Shown: positions 1 through 7,382 of the stretch, in pieces
Layout: each line of letters opens with the position of its first letter
Position numbering within the stretch: position 1 is the first letter of the stretch
Source: JBDTRY01 sp039931435
GTDB taxonomy: Bacteria; Acidobacteriota; Thermoanaerobaculia; Gp7-AA8
Direction: 5' to 3'
DNA length: 9,802 bases
NCBI GenBank assembly: GCA_039931435.1
Contig: JBDTRY010000138.1
Coordinates: forward strand, 1 to 9,802
Program-made: the position numbers and the translations under genes
Notes under the pieces: generated by a model
Databases searched by the model: none
What the model was told of the DNA's origin: nothing
Seen by the model: the letters and a program-made list of their open reading frames with translations, nothing else

Positions 1-41
1 CTCGGGCCCGCAAACGCCTCGATAAGACGGCATCTGAATGA

Positions 42-185
42 CACAGCACACTAGCGACTCTGCTGCCGGACGCTCCCGCCGAGCTGCAACGCATCGTCCG
101 GAAAGCGATGGCCAAGGAACCGGATGAACGCTACCAGTCGGCGAAAGATCTTGCGGTGGACCTCCGGGCGCTGAGCCGTGATCTC
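42..185 (+). pseudogene. C-terminal remnant of a Ser/Thr kinase catalytic domain
   Basis: Reading the frame of the downstream gene backwards from ATG 108, codons 48-107 still give kinase C-lobe sequence (LATLLPDAPAELQRIVRKA), corresponding to the stretch after the 'xPxPL' motif in PknB-type kinases. The frame is stopped by TGA at 39-41, and none of the three forward frames of 1-41 gives the expected preceding kinase residues. The catalytic body is therefore missing by deletion or rearrangement rather than by a simple frameshift near this point. The window begins only 41 bp upstream, so a more distant frameshifted portion cannot be excluded. Confidence 0.55.
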
Positions 186-1979
186 TCGACGACGGCCGGT
201 ACCTCGACGGCGACGCCGGGCTCCCCGGTCCGCCGGCACTTCGGTGCGGTAACCATCGCCTTAGCGTTGCTGGTCGTGGTCATCGGCACTGTGGCCATCA
301 TCGTATGGCGCCGGGGCGGGCCCGTACCCGCCGCGCCACAGACCGCATTTCAACGGCTCACCGCGACGGGCAGTCTCGAATACGTGACCATCTCTCCGGA
401 CGGACGCTTCATCGCGTATTCGCAGTACCAGAAGGGTGGCACTGGCTTGTGGCTGCGGCAGCTGGCGAGCGGGGAAGATCTGCAGCTCGTCCCCGCCGCC
501 CCGGGCGAGTTTCTCGGCGCAGCCTTCATGCCCGACGGGAACGCCATCGTCTATGCGGTGTCGTCGGCTCAGGACCTGCTCGGCGCCCTCTATCGCGTCT
601 CCACCATCGGCGGCCCTCCGCAGCGTCTCCTGTCGGGAGTGGCCAGCGCGCCGACGTTCGCCCCCGACGGGAAGCGGATGGCCTGGCTGCGCGCGCAATT
701 TCCGGCGCCGGAGGAGAGCGCGCTGATGATCGCCAACAGCGACGGGAGCGAACCGCGAGCGGTCGCGGTCCGGCGGCGGCCGGAGGAGTTCGCACCGATC
801 TACTTCGGTCGCCCGGCCTGGTCGCCGGACGGGAAGCTGATCGCCGCGGTGGTGAGGCGGCTCCGGGATCCGAACAGCGCCGACCTGATCGGCTTCGAGC
901 CGGACAGCGGCAGAGAGATCTCGCTCTCCAGTGCGCCGTGGGTCTCTCTCAGCTCTCTGGCCTGGATGCCCGACAATAGCGGGATCGTGGCCATCGGCGC
1001 CGCCGATCAGGCGAGCATCCACGGGGTCACGCACACCGGGAACCAGATCTGGTTCATTCCGCACCCGCAGGAGGCTCCGCGTCGGATCACCAACGACCTG
1101 CTCTACTATCGCGAGGTCAGCCTCTCCGCAGACGGCACGAAGCTGGTCGCCGACGTCGCCGATGCCAGCGTCTATTTGTGGCGCAGCTCGCTCCATGGAG
1201 ACGATGCGCCGCAGAGAATCTCCAGCGGTCACTTCGACGGCGTCGGAGGAGTGTCGGCCATGGCCGATGGCCGACTCGTGTTCACCTCGACCGAGCGAGG
1301 CACGACTACGCTCTGGAGCATGGATCGGGATGGCGGGAGGAGGAGACAAGTGATCCGCAAGCCCTACCGCGAGGAGTACCCGGTGGCCTTCGCCGGCGGC
1401 ATCGCCTACGTGTCGAGCACACCCACTGCCACGGAGCTCTGTGTGACGAACAACGAGGGCGAAGGGCGCCGCGTCGTGGTCAGCGGCATCGACGAGGGCC
1501 CGGTGGCGGTGAGCCCGGACGGCCGCTGGTTCGCGTACACGGTGAACGACCGGCTGTGGAGCTTCTCGGCAAACGGCACCCGAAAGCAACTGACGGAGGG
1601 CAGGGCAACCGCCCCGGCCTTCTCGCCGAGCGGCGACAGGATCGCATTCATCACCGGGAAACTTGACATGGCCGGGAATCCTGAATCGGGCACGGCCGGC
1701 TCGGCCGAGCTCATCGTTCTTCGCACGGGGGACTGGAAACCCGTCTGGAGTGCGCCGGTGAAGCGGTGGACCGTGAACTGGCTCCGATGGAGCTCCGATG
1801 GAGATGCAATCCTCGTCGGCTCGTGGAGCGACATCTGGCGCTACCCGCTGCGTGGCCAGCCGGAACGGCTGGCCGGGTTCGGCGATTTGATCTGGAGCTT
1901 CGAACCGGCCGGCGATGATCTCTTCGTCGCCCGCGGCACCGTGACGCGCGACGCCGTGCTGATCACCGGGTTTCGATAA
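108..1979 (+). CDS. Headless Ser/Thr kinase-like protein: kinase tail, membrane segment, PD40/TolB beta-propeller
   Basis: The product from ATG 108 is 623 aa. Residues 1-26 (MAKEPDERYQSAKDL...) match the last helix of bacterial PknB-type kinase domains. Residues 46-67 are a single hydrophobic membrane segment followed by WRRGG. The rest is a propeller with repeated PD40-type blades, visible as SPDGRFIAY, MPDGNAIVY, APDGKRMAW, SPDGKLIAA, SPDGRWFAY and SPSGDRIAF. No ATP-binding loop, catalytic HRD or DFG is present, so it cannot be an active kinase as it stands. Kinase-like sequence extends upstream of the ATG to about position 48 (LATLLPDAPAELQRIVRKA), but an in-frame TGA lies at 39-41 and sequence before it is not kinase-like. 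It is thus a truncated member of the kinase/propeller family, and true start and expression are uncertain. By analogy with complete homologues the propeller would lie outside the membrane and sense or bind something; that is inference. A similar complete gene follows at 2192. Confidence 0.75.
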   Translation: MAKEPDERYQSAKDLAVDLRALSRDLSTTAGTSTATPGSPVRRHFGAVTIALALLVVVIGTVAIIVWRRGGPVPAAPQTAFQRLTATGSLEYVTISPDGRFIAYSQYQKGGTGLWLRQLASGEDLQLVPAAPGEFLGAAFMPDGNAIVYAVSSAQDLLGALYRVSTIGGPPQRLLSGVASAPTFAPDGKRMAWLRAQFPAPEESALMIANSDGSEPRAVAVRRRPEEFAPIYFGRPAWSPDGKLIAAVVRRLRDPNSADLIGFEPDSGREISLSSAPWVSLSSLAWMPDNSGIVAIGAADQASIHGVTHTGNQIWFIPHPQEAPRRITNDLLYYREVSLSADGTKLVADVADASVYLWRSSLHGDDAPQRISSGHFDGVGGVSAMADGRLVFTSTERGTTTLWSMDRDGGRRRQVIRKPYREEYPVAFAGGIAYVSSTPTATELCVTNNEGEGRRVVVSGIDEGPVAVSPDGRWFAYTVNDRLWSFSANGTRKQLTEGRATAPAFSPSGDRIAFITGKLDMAGNPESGTAGSAELIVLRTGDWKPVWSAPVKRWTVNWLRWSSDGDAILVGSWSDIWRYPLRGQPERLAGFGDLIWSFEPAGDDLFVARGTVTRDAVLITGFR

Positions 1980-2054
1980 GCGGGCGCATCCTGGGGATGA
2001 TTGTCGAACAACGGATGCGCGAGCGTCTCCGGCTCCTGCTGGAGGGGCGGGACC

Positions 2055-2153
2055 GGGGACGGAGCTTTTGATCTCTCGATGCTGACTGCCGCACCGGGCC
2101 CCGACCCTGACCGGCCTTAAACCGGCCTCGCCCAGGCGAAGAAGCTCCGTCCC
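2055..2153. repeat. REP/MITE-like non-autonomous element with 12-bp inverted ends
   Basis: GGGACGGAGCTT at 2056-2067 is the exact reverse complement of AAGCTCCGTCCC at 2142-2153, bounding a ~98-bp segment with no ORF of its own. The interior holds GC-rich self-complementary stretches, including a repeated ACCGGCCT. The left end (2055-2079) matches the left end of the RAYT element (8367-8391) at 22 of 25 positions, and the right end GAAGCTCCGTCCCTAA is identical to that at 9743-9758. It is most simply a short copy mobilised in trans by the RAYT family represented in this window; the mobilisation is inference. Confidence 0.75.
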
Positions 2154-2185
2154 TAACTCGCTAACTCGTCCCTAACTCGCTAACT
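2148..2185. repeat. 19-bp tandem repeat, two perfect copies, at the right edge of the REP-like element
   Basis: CGTCCCTAACTCGCTAACT occurs at 2148-2166 and again at 2167-2185 with no spacer. The first seven bases are the end of the REP-like element (CGTCCC plus T), so each unit combines element-end and adjoining sequence. An array of the same period but different filler lies at 9749-9802. Confidence 0.9.
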
Positions 2186-2191
2186 CCGCTG

Positions 2192-4822
2192 GTGTATCCT
2201 TCCTTCACGCCATCGATCGCCAACGGTACCCGTCTTGGTCACTATCAGATCGTCTCGGCCATCGGGGCGGGAGGGATGGGTGAGGTCTACCGTGCTGTCG
2301 ACACCCGGCTCGACCGGAATGTCGCCATCAAGGTCCTGCCGCGCAGTCTCGCCGAAGACCCGCAGCTGCGTACACGATTGGAGCGCGAGGCAAAATCGAT
2401 CTCGCAGCTGTCGCATCCGAACATCTGCGCGCTGTTCGATGTAGGCGATGGATATCTGGTGATGGAGTTGCTCGACGGTGAATCGCTTGCCGAGCGGCTG
2501 AAACGTGGCCCTCTCCCGCTCGAACAGACACTACGGGTGGGCACGGAGATCGCCTCAGCGCTCCATTGCGCTCACAGCCGCGGCATCATTCATCGCGACC
2601 TGAAGCCAGGGAACGTCATGCTCACCAGGAGCGGTGCGAAGCTGCTCGACTTCGGGCTTGCCAAGATCGTCTCCGAGATCCCCGAAAATGCAGATGACGA
2701 CAGCCCTACCATGGACCGGCCTCTGACCGAAGAGGGCACGATCGTCGGGACGTATCAGTACATGTCGCCGGAACAGTTGACGGGCGGCGCCATCGACAGT
2801 CGCAGCGACATTTTCGCGCTGGGAGTCCTGCTGTACGAAATGCTCGCCGGCCGGCGGCCCTTCCAGGGGGCGACGCGTACGTCCGTCGTCGCCGCGATCC
2901 TTGATGAGGTCCCCGCGCCCATTACCCAGGTCAATGCTGCCGTACCACGTGCGCTGGAGAAGATCATCAACTCCTGTCTGGCCAAGCAGCCGGAAGACCG
3001 CTGGCAGAATGCACAGGACATCGCCCTGCAACTCAAGGCGCTGCAGGGCGAGAACACCTCAGAAGGCACTGCGAAGGCAGGCCTCGCTCCGCTCCGGCGC
3101 AGGTGGGGAGTACCGGCACTCCTGACAGCCCTTGCCCTGCTGGCGGTCACACTCACAGCGGCGTATTTTCTGTCGCGAAGAAGCGTTTCGCCCTCTCCGA
3201 GGATCGAGCTTGGGCTCATTCCGCCCCCGGGACTGGTCATCGATGACTTTGAGTTGTCGCCTGGCGGAAACATGGTGGCGATGCTCGCCAGTTCCAGAGG
3301 CTATTCACTGACCGCCGGAAGAGAGAGCTCGCTCTGGGTGAGGGATCTAGCCACCGGTGAGTTGCATGCGGTGGGACAGAGCGAACAGGCCCAGAACGTC
3401 TGCTGGTCGCCTGATGGGGAGTCGATTGCATTCATCGCCCGCAATGGTCTCTTTCGAGTGGCGGCAACCGGCGGACCTGCGATCCTCATCCACGACGGGC
3501 TCGGCCTGACCCTCGGTCTGACCTGGGGTGCTGACGAGGTAATTCTGTTCTCGCGCGATGAAGATGGCTCTATCAATCGCATCGGAACCGCGGCCGGATC
3601 GGCGCTCACCGTCATGATGAAACCGAATCGCACCAGCGGCCCGATCTGGTACAGCTGGCCTTCGTTTCTGCCGGACGGTCGCCACTTCCTCTATCTGGTG
3701 GATCGGAACGGCCGCGACAGAAGTGAGATTTTCGCGGGCTCGGTGGCCGCCAGCGACCCTCCCCGGCGGATTGTCAGCGGCGCGGCGAGCAATTCGATCT
3801 ACAGCGGTGGCAAAATCCTTTACGTCCGCGACCACACGTTGATGGGAGCACCATTCGATGTCGAGCGTCTCGCCACGACTGGACCGGCACGTGTAATCGC
3901 CGCGCAAATTGCCGACACGGACTTTTTCCATTACGTCCTCACCGCCGGCGGAGGCTCACTCGGCTACAGCACGATCGATCCGCGCTCTCGTCTCCGCCTC
4001 GTGGACCGCACCGGGCGCGAGCTTGCCGCCTTCGGAGAACCTGCTGACTGGGTTTCGGTGTCCTGGTCGCCGGATGGCTCGCGCGCCATCCTCGAGCAGA
4101 CCGATGCCGAGCGATTCGGGGGAACGCTGTGGATGGCGGACCTTGGCCGGGGCATCTTCAGCCAATGGGCCGCGGTGCCCCGCTCGCGATCAGGAATCTG
4201 GTCGTCGGACGGCTTGCGAGTGGTTTACCAGAACGACACAGGCGTGTTCGTGAAGCGAGCTGACGGCAGCGAAAACGTTTCCTTGAGCGGGCTCGGGAAG
4301 CCACGATACGTAACCGGCTGGAATGGAGACTGGCTGGCAGCCGAGGTCGAGGGGAAGACCAACTTCGCCGATGTAGAAGCGATATCGCTCGTGAACAACC
4401 AGCACGTTCCCGTGGCGACGTCACCTGCCCTCGAGGGTTCAGCAACATTTTCTCCGGATGGCAGGTGGATCGCGTATGTGGCCGACGGACGCGTGCTCGT
4501 GCAGCCCTTCCCGCCCACGGGTGCGCAGATGGAGATCTCGCCGTCACGAGGTGGGTATCCGCGGTGGCGCGGAGATGGACGCGAGCTCTATTACTACGAC
4601 GCGCAAGAACAGATCGTGGCGGTGTCGATCACTCCCGGCGACAAGCTCGTGATCGGGACCCCGGCGCCTCTGTTCACAGTTCGCCTCAAGAACTTCAAGA
4701 ATCGGACGCCCTACGACGTTTCCCCGAAGGGAGACCGCTTTCTGCTGAATGTGCAGGACAGCGAAGACCGTGCAGCACACATCGTCCTTCACTGGAGTGA
4801 CGATCCGCGCCGTTCACTCTGA
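2192..4822 (+). CDS. Transmembrane Ser/Thr protein kinase with C-terminal PD40/TolB beta-propeller
   Basis: This 876-aa protein is a complete PknB-type (Hanks) kinase that should phosphorylate Ser/Thr residues on target proteins from the cytoplasmic face of the inner membrane. Visible motifs are the glycine loop GAGGMGEVYRA (25-35), lysine in VAIK (K47), catalytic loop HRDLKPGN (134-141), DFG (153-155), activation loop GTIVGTYQYMSPEQ (about 182-195) and the C-lobe tail EDRWQNAQDIALQL. Residues ~305-327 form one membrane helix. The rest is a propeller with PD40-type blades (WSPDGESIAF, WSPDGSRAIL, SPDGRWIAYV and a final SPKGDRFLL), expected on the far side of the membrane as sensor or interaction platform. 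GTG 2192 is the only NTG start before the conserved GTRLGHYQI; it has no Shine-Dalgarno and sits 6 bp after a REP tandem array, so the native start may have been replaced. Substrates are unknown. Confidence 0.9.
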   Translation: MYPSFTPSIANGTRLGHYQIVSAIGAGGMGEVYRAVDTRLDRNVAIKVLPRSLAEDPQLRTRLEREAKSISQLSHPNICALFDVGDGYLVMELLDGESLAERLKRGPLPLEQTLRVGTEIASALHCAHSRGIIHRDLKPGNVMLTRSGAKLLDFGLAKIVSEIPENADDDSPTMDRPLTEEGTIVGTYQYMSPEQLTGGAIDSRSDIFALGVLLYEMLAGRRPFQGATRTSVVAAILDEVPAPITQVNAAVPRALEKIINSCLAKQPEDRWQNAQDIALQLKALQGENTSEGTAKAGLAPLRRRWGVPALLTALALLAVTLTAAYFLSRRSVSPSPRIELGLIPPPGLVIDDFELSPGGNMVAMLASSRGYSLTAGRESSLWVRDLATGELHAVGQSEQAQNVCWSPDGESIAFIARNGLFRVAATGGPAILIHDGLGLTLGLTWGADEVILFSRDEDGSINRIGTAAGSALTVMMKPNRTSGPIWYSWPSFLPDGRHFLYLVDRNGRDRSEIFAGSVAASDPPRRIVSGAASNSIYSGGKILYVRDHTLMGAPFDVERLATTGPARVIAAQIADTDFFHYVLTAGGGSLGYSTIDPRSRLRLVDRTGRELAAFGEPADWVSVSWSPDGSRAILEQTDAERFGGTLWMADLGRGIFSQWAAVPRSRSGIWSSDGLRVVYQNDTGVFVKRADGSENVSLSGLGKPRYVTGWNGDWLAAEVEGKTNFADVEAISLVNNQHVPVATSPALEGSATFSPDGRWIAYVADGRVLVQPFPPTGAQMEISPSRGGYPRWRGDGRELYYYDAQEQIVAVSITPGDKLVIGTPAPLFTVRLKNFKNRTPYDVSPKGDRFLLNVQDSEDRAAHIVLHWSDDPRRSL

Positions 4823-4862
4823 GCCGCAGCCTCAGGTACACTCGTCATCTCGCCACTCAATC

Positions 4863-4950
4863 ATGCTTTCCTCAGGAACACGACTGGGACACTATGAGAT
4901 CCTGGACCGCGTCGGAGCTGGCGGAATGGGAGAGGTCTACCCGGGCGCGT
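4863..4950 (+). pseudogene. 5' remnant of a third Ser/Thr kinase gene
   Basis: From ATG 4863 the translation is MLSSGTRLGHYEILDRVGAG then GMGEVY, which aligns directly with residues 12-33 of the complete kinase at 2192 (GTRLGHYQIVSAIGAGGMGEVY), including the ATP-binding glycine loop. Kinase similarity stops at about 4941-4950; the frame stays open to TAG 5094-5096 but the remaining ~50 residues are not kinase-like and overlap a minus-strand coding remnant. There is no convincing ribosome binding site. The first codons here show what a normal family start looks like, a few residues before GTRLGHY. It is a decayed gene in which everything after the glycine loop was lost. Confidence 0.7.
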
Positions 4951-4955
4951 TCGAC

Positions 4956-5135
4956 TCAGGCGGTCTCGGAGGAGTCGAAGGGATCGCGAAGCGGGCCCGC
5001 GAAACGGGTGACTGCGTAGAAACTCCAGGCGAGGAGCCCGCCGATCAAGAGAAAGAACGGGATGCTCGTCGGGAAATAGAACGCGCCCGTATCTAGGGTC
5101 CCATCGGCCGGATTTGTGAAGACGTCCTGCCGTGG
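4956..5135 (-). pseudogene. Probable C-terminal remnant of a membrane protein
   Basis: On the minus strand an open frame of 59 codons runs from just after a TAA (5136-5138) to TGA at 4956-4958. It has no ATG or GTG start. It contains a hydrophobic stretch, FYFPTSIPFFLLIGGLLAW followed by SFYAVTRF, then a polar tail ending DPFDSSETA. This has the look of the last membrane helix and cytoplasmic tail of a larger protein whose front has been lost at the terminator hairpin at 5143-5173. The family was not recognised. It overlaps the non-kinase part of the forward frame from 4863, and only one of the two can be meaningful; the minus frame is the more protein-like. A chance ORF remains possible. Confidence 0.4.
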
Positions 5136-5136
5136 T

Positions 5137-5173
5137 TACAAAACGACCCTCTCCCGGAATGGGAGAGGGTCGT
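5137..5173 (-). terminator. Rho-independent terminator of the protease operon
   Basis: ACGACCCTCTCCC (5143-5155) pairs perfectly with GGGAGAGGGTCGT (5161-5173), a 13-bp stem with a 5-nt loop. On the minus strand the stem is followed by TTTTGT, and it begins 24 bp after the stop codon of the metalloprotease gene (TAG 5198-5200). No clear T-tract follows on the plus strand, so it reads as a minus-strand terminator. Confidence 0.85.
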
Positions 5174-5197
5174 GGAAAACCCTGACTGCAACAAGGG

Positions 5198-6862
5198 CTA
5201 TGGGATCTTGGCTCCAGCCGCGCAGCTCTGGAGCGAGCTCTTGCCCCCGTTCGTGATTACGCCGGACTTTTTCAGATCGTTCGTCGCATTCGACACACAG
5301 CTCACGAACGCTCCGTGGTTCCTGGCCTTTGCAGCACAGTTTCCGATCAGATCGGAAATCGTGCATCCATTCGAGACCAGGGGATTGGCAACTCCTGAGT
5401 CGCAGGTTCCGATGACGACCGTCGGCCTGAGGTCAGAGCCCAGGCAGGCATCCAGGCCATCCGGGACGCCATCCTGATCCGAGAACCAGCCGATATCGGT
5501 CATCAGAGATGCCGTGAGATCCTGTGGTACGTCCAGCGAAGTGGTCAGATCGGGATTGATTGCCGGCTCCATGAGCTGGTTCGGAAACGCGACTCCTTCG
5601 AAGTGAGAGATCGACGATCCGCCGATGACCGGATTAAATGACGCCAGCATCATGAGGCCCTGAATACGATCGGTTCCAGCCAGAACGGATGTATCGATCG
5701 ACAGCGTGAGGCGAACGGCTGGCAGGTTCGCTTTGATCTCGTTGCCATCAGGGAGCGAGACCCGTCCCGAGGGGATCGTGATGGTCGGGTCGACGCCGCC
5801 CAGACCCGGCGCTGGCTCGCTCAGAACATTGTCGGCGATGAGCACGCCGATGGCTCCGGCGTCCTGTGCGTTTTTCACTTTGATGGTGAAGCCGCACGCA
5901 CCGCGATCCATGAGAGCGATCCTGCCAGAAACAGCGGAAGCGTTGGTGATTGTCGAACAGCCATCGGTGGTCGACGGCCCTGCCGCATCAGCGGCGTCGA
6001 GTGCGAGCACCACGTCTCCGGTCACTCCTGCTGCGGTGAGAGGCGGCCCGAAGGAAGCGGCCCCGAGGGGATACGGTCCAATCGCTGGGAAGACTACGTT
6101 GACGGCAGGCTCTCCGGGCTGGAGAACGGTCGGCACGTTTTTCTTGACGTTGATTCCGCTCCAGGACACGTGGCGCACGTTGATCGCTGAAGCGATGCGT
6201 TCGGCAATGGTCATTTCCGGCCAGCCCTTGTTCGTTTCGACGTCGACCGTGTACTGAGAGTAGACATCAGGAAAGCCGACGAGGAACTCTCCAGTCGATT
6301 CATTTTCGAAGTTTGCGAAACCCAGACCGTGCCCGAGCTCATGAAGAATGACGGCGAGAAGGTCCTGCTGCCCCGGCCCCTCGTTATTGTCCAGTCCCAT
6401 GTAGAAATTGAACGTGGTGGCAAAGTTCGCTGTGAGATCGAAGCACGAGAGAGCGAGAACCGGGCAGGGTTGCAGATCGAAGCCGGCGAGTTTATTCGCA
6501 AGAGCTTCCGGATACCAGGTACCAGGAAACTCGGCCCCTGGAAAATCCCGGAAAACGGTCCTTGCTCCAGCGGAGCCGAGGACGTTGGTCCCCAGTGCGG
6601 TGAACTGGGCAAGAACCAGGACGTCGACGGTCGGGTTGACCCTGTTCTCCCAGATTTCAGCAGCGCGAAGAAACACATTGATTCGCTGCTGGCCAAGAGT
6701 GGTACCGGGGTTCCCCCCGACCGGCGCAGCCGGGGTCGGATCGTTGAAGCCGACGCCGGGAAGGTTGTTGTTGTAAATGAGGATCTGACCCTGAGCTGAG
6801 GCGGAGTCCGCGACTCCGAGCATGATCACCAGAATGGCGGCACTAAAGAAAGAGCGGAACAT
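5198..6862 (-). CDS. Secreted zinc metalloprotease with inserted PA domain, TSP3-like motif and Cys-rich C-terminus
   Basis: The 554-aa product begins with a signal peptide ending near SASA-Q (residues 1-24), so it is exported. HELGHGLGF at 174-182 supplies the two zinc-binding histidines and catalytic Glu of an HExxH protease. The position where metzincins carry a third His (184) is Asn, so the third ligand is not obvious. Residues ~255-405 form a protease-associated (PA) domain (SGRIALMDRGACGFTIKVKN, then AGAIGVLIADN), inserted between the zinc motif and a Met-turn-like segment (SHFEG...NQLMEP, 419-433). Residues 461-477 resemble a calcium-binding thrombospondin type 3 repeat (DQDGVPDGLDAC). 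The last ~70 residues are Cys-rich and probably disulphide-bonded. The start has GGAGG at 6872-6876, 9 nt upstream, inside the end of the preceding gene; the two genes are one base apart. The substrate is unknown. Confidence 0.88.
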   Translation of the reverse strand: MFRSFFSAAILVIMLGVADSASAQGQILIYNNNLPGVGFNDPTPAAPVGGNPGTTLGQQRINVFLRAAEIWENRVNPTVDVLVLAQFTALGTNVLGSAGARTVFRDFPGAEFPGTWYPEALANKLAGFDLQPCPVLALSCFDLTANFATTFNFYMGLDNNEGPGQQDLLAVILHELGHGLGFANFENESTGEFLVGFPDVYSQYTVDVETNKGWPEMTIAERIASAINVRHVSWSGINVKKNVPTVLQPGEPAVNVVFPAIGPYPLGAASFGPPLTAAGVTGDVVLALDAADAAGPSTTDGCSTITNASAVSGRIALMDRGACGFTIKVKNAQDAGAIGVLIADNVLSEPAPGLGGVDPTITIPSGRVSLPDGNEIKANLPAVRLTLSIDTSVLAGTDRIQGLMMLASFNPVIGGSSISHFEGVAFPNQLMEPAINPDLTTSLDVPQDLTASLMTDIGWFSDQDGVPDGLDACLGSDLRPTVVIGTCDSGVANPLVSNGCTISDLIGNCAAKARNHGAFVSCVSNATNDLKKSGVITNGGKSSLQSCAAGAKIP

Positions 6863-6863
6863 G

Positions 6864-7355
6864 TTACTGAACCTCCAGGATTTTGTTCTTGCTCGGGACG
6901 GACGGTCGAGCGGGAACGGGTCTCCTCATGATGGAGCCCTCGAGAGGAGCACTCATTGCTCGTTTCAGAGACTCGAGGTTCGTGTGACAGGAAGTCGTAT
7001 CGCCACCGTCGCCACCCACGAGAACCAGCACATTCATGAACCGTCCATCGAGATCCATCGAGACCGTTCCGTCTGCCTGCTTCACCTCGACGAGGCCCTT
7101 CGTCGAACGGCTCAGCATCTTTTCCAACGCGGCCTTTCCTGCGGCCTCAACTGCCGCGAGGGACTCACCAGGTTCGACACCCGTATCCGGCACCTGCCGC
7201 GGTAACTGTCTGATGGATCTCGTCCCTGTTGCAGAAGCGTTGCGCGATCCGAGGGCTGTTCCTCCGGGCTCTGAAATCTGGTTGGTCTGAGCGGCCATGG
7301 GAAGTGAAACGAGTACACAGAACGACGAGATGATCAAACTCCGTATCCGGTGCAT
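6864..7355 (-). CDS. Small secreted protein of unknown function, partner of the metalloprotease
   Basis: From ATG 7355 the product is 163 aa. It begins with a clear signal peptide (MHRIRSLIISSFCVLVSLPM, cleavage near AAQ-T), so it is exported. An upstream in-frame ATG at 7400 would add 15 residues, but 7355 has a strong Shine-Dalgarno (AGGAGG) 6 nt upstream and gives a proper signal peptide. The mature protein has a Pro/Arg-rich linker, an alpha-helical stretch (LAAVEAAGKAALEKMLSRS), then GTVSMDLDGRFMNVLVLVGG, a single Cys (TTSCHTN), and a basic Pro-rich tail. No family was recognised. Its TAA (6864-6866) is one base from the ATG of the metalloprotease, so the two are almost certainly translated together. 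A role as chaperone, propeptide-like inhibitor or substrate of the protease is possible but is inference from position only. Confidence 0.8.
   Translation of the reverse strand: MHRIRSLIISSFCVLVSLPMAAQTNQISEPGGTALGSRNASATGTRSIRQLPRQVPDTGVEPGESLAAVEAAGKAALEKMLSRSTKGLVEVKQADGTVSMDLDGRFMNVLVLVGGDGGDTTSCHTNLESLKRAMSAPLEGSIMRRPVPARPSVPSKNKILEVQ
6872..6876 (-). promoter_or_regulatory. Shine-Dalgarno of the metalloprotease gene, inside the upstream gene
   Basis: GGAGG on the minus strand, 9 nt before ATG 6862. It lies within the last codons of the small secreted protein gene, and that gene's stop codon falls in the spacer. This arrangement is typical of translational coupling. Confidence 0.75.
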
Positions 7356-7361
7356 AAAACT

Positions 7362-7367
7362 CCTCCT
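7362..7367 (-). promoter_or_regulatory. Shine-Dalgarno of the small secreted protein gene
   Basis: AGGAGG on the minus strand, 6 nt before ATG 7355. It decides this start over the in-frame ATG at 7400, for which the sequence upstream shows no comparable site. No convincing -35/-10 pair could be placed upstream. Confidence 0.8.
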
Positions 7368-7382
7368 GATGAGTGGGTAAAT

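Noticed and set aside
1..20. Similarity of CGGGCCCGCAAACG near the window start to a stretch at ~4994-5008 inside the membrane-protein remnant
   Set aside because: The shared part is about 14 bases with an indel in GC-rich DNA, and surrounding translations do not match; chance is the simplest explanation.
261..1589. Long minus-strand ORF of 442 codons
   Set aside because: It is antisense to the propeller gene, is rich in Arg/His/Asp/Pro as expected from the complement of GC-rich coding DNA, and shows no domain; the plus frame has clear PD40 repeats.
4863..5096. Forward ORF of 77 codons read as a whole gene
   Set aside because: Only the first ~26 codons are kinase-like; the rest is low in hydrophobics, rich in Glu/Arg and antisense to a more protein-like frame.
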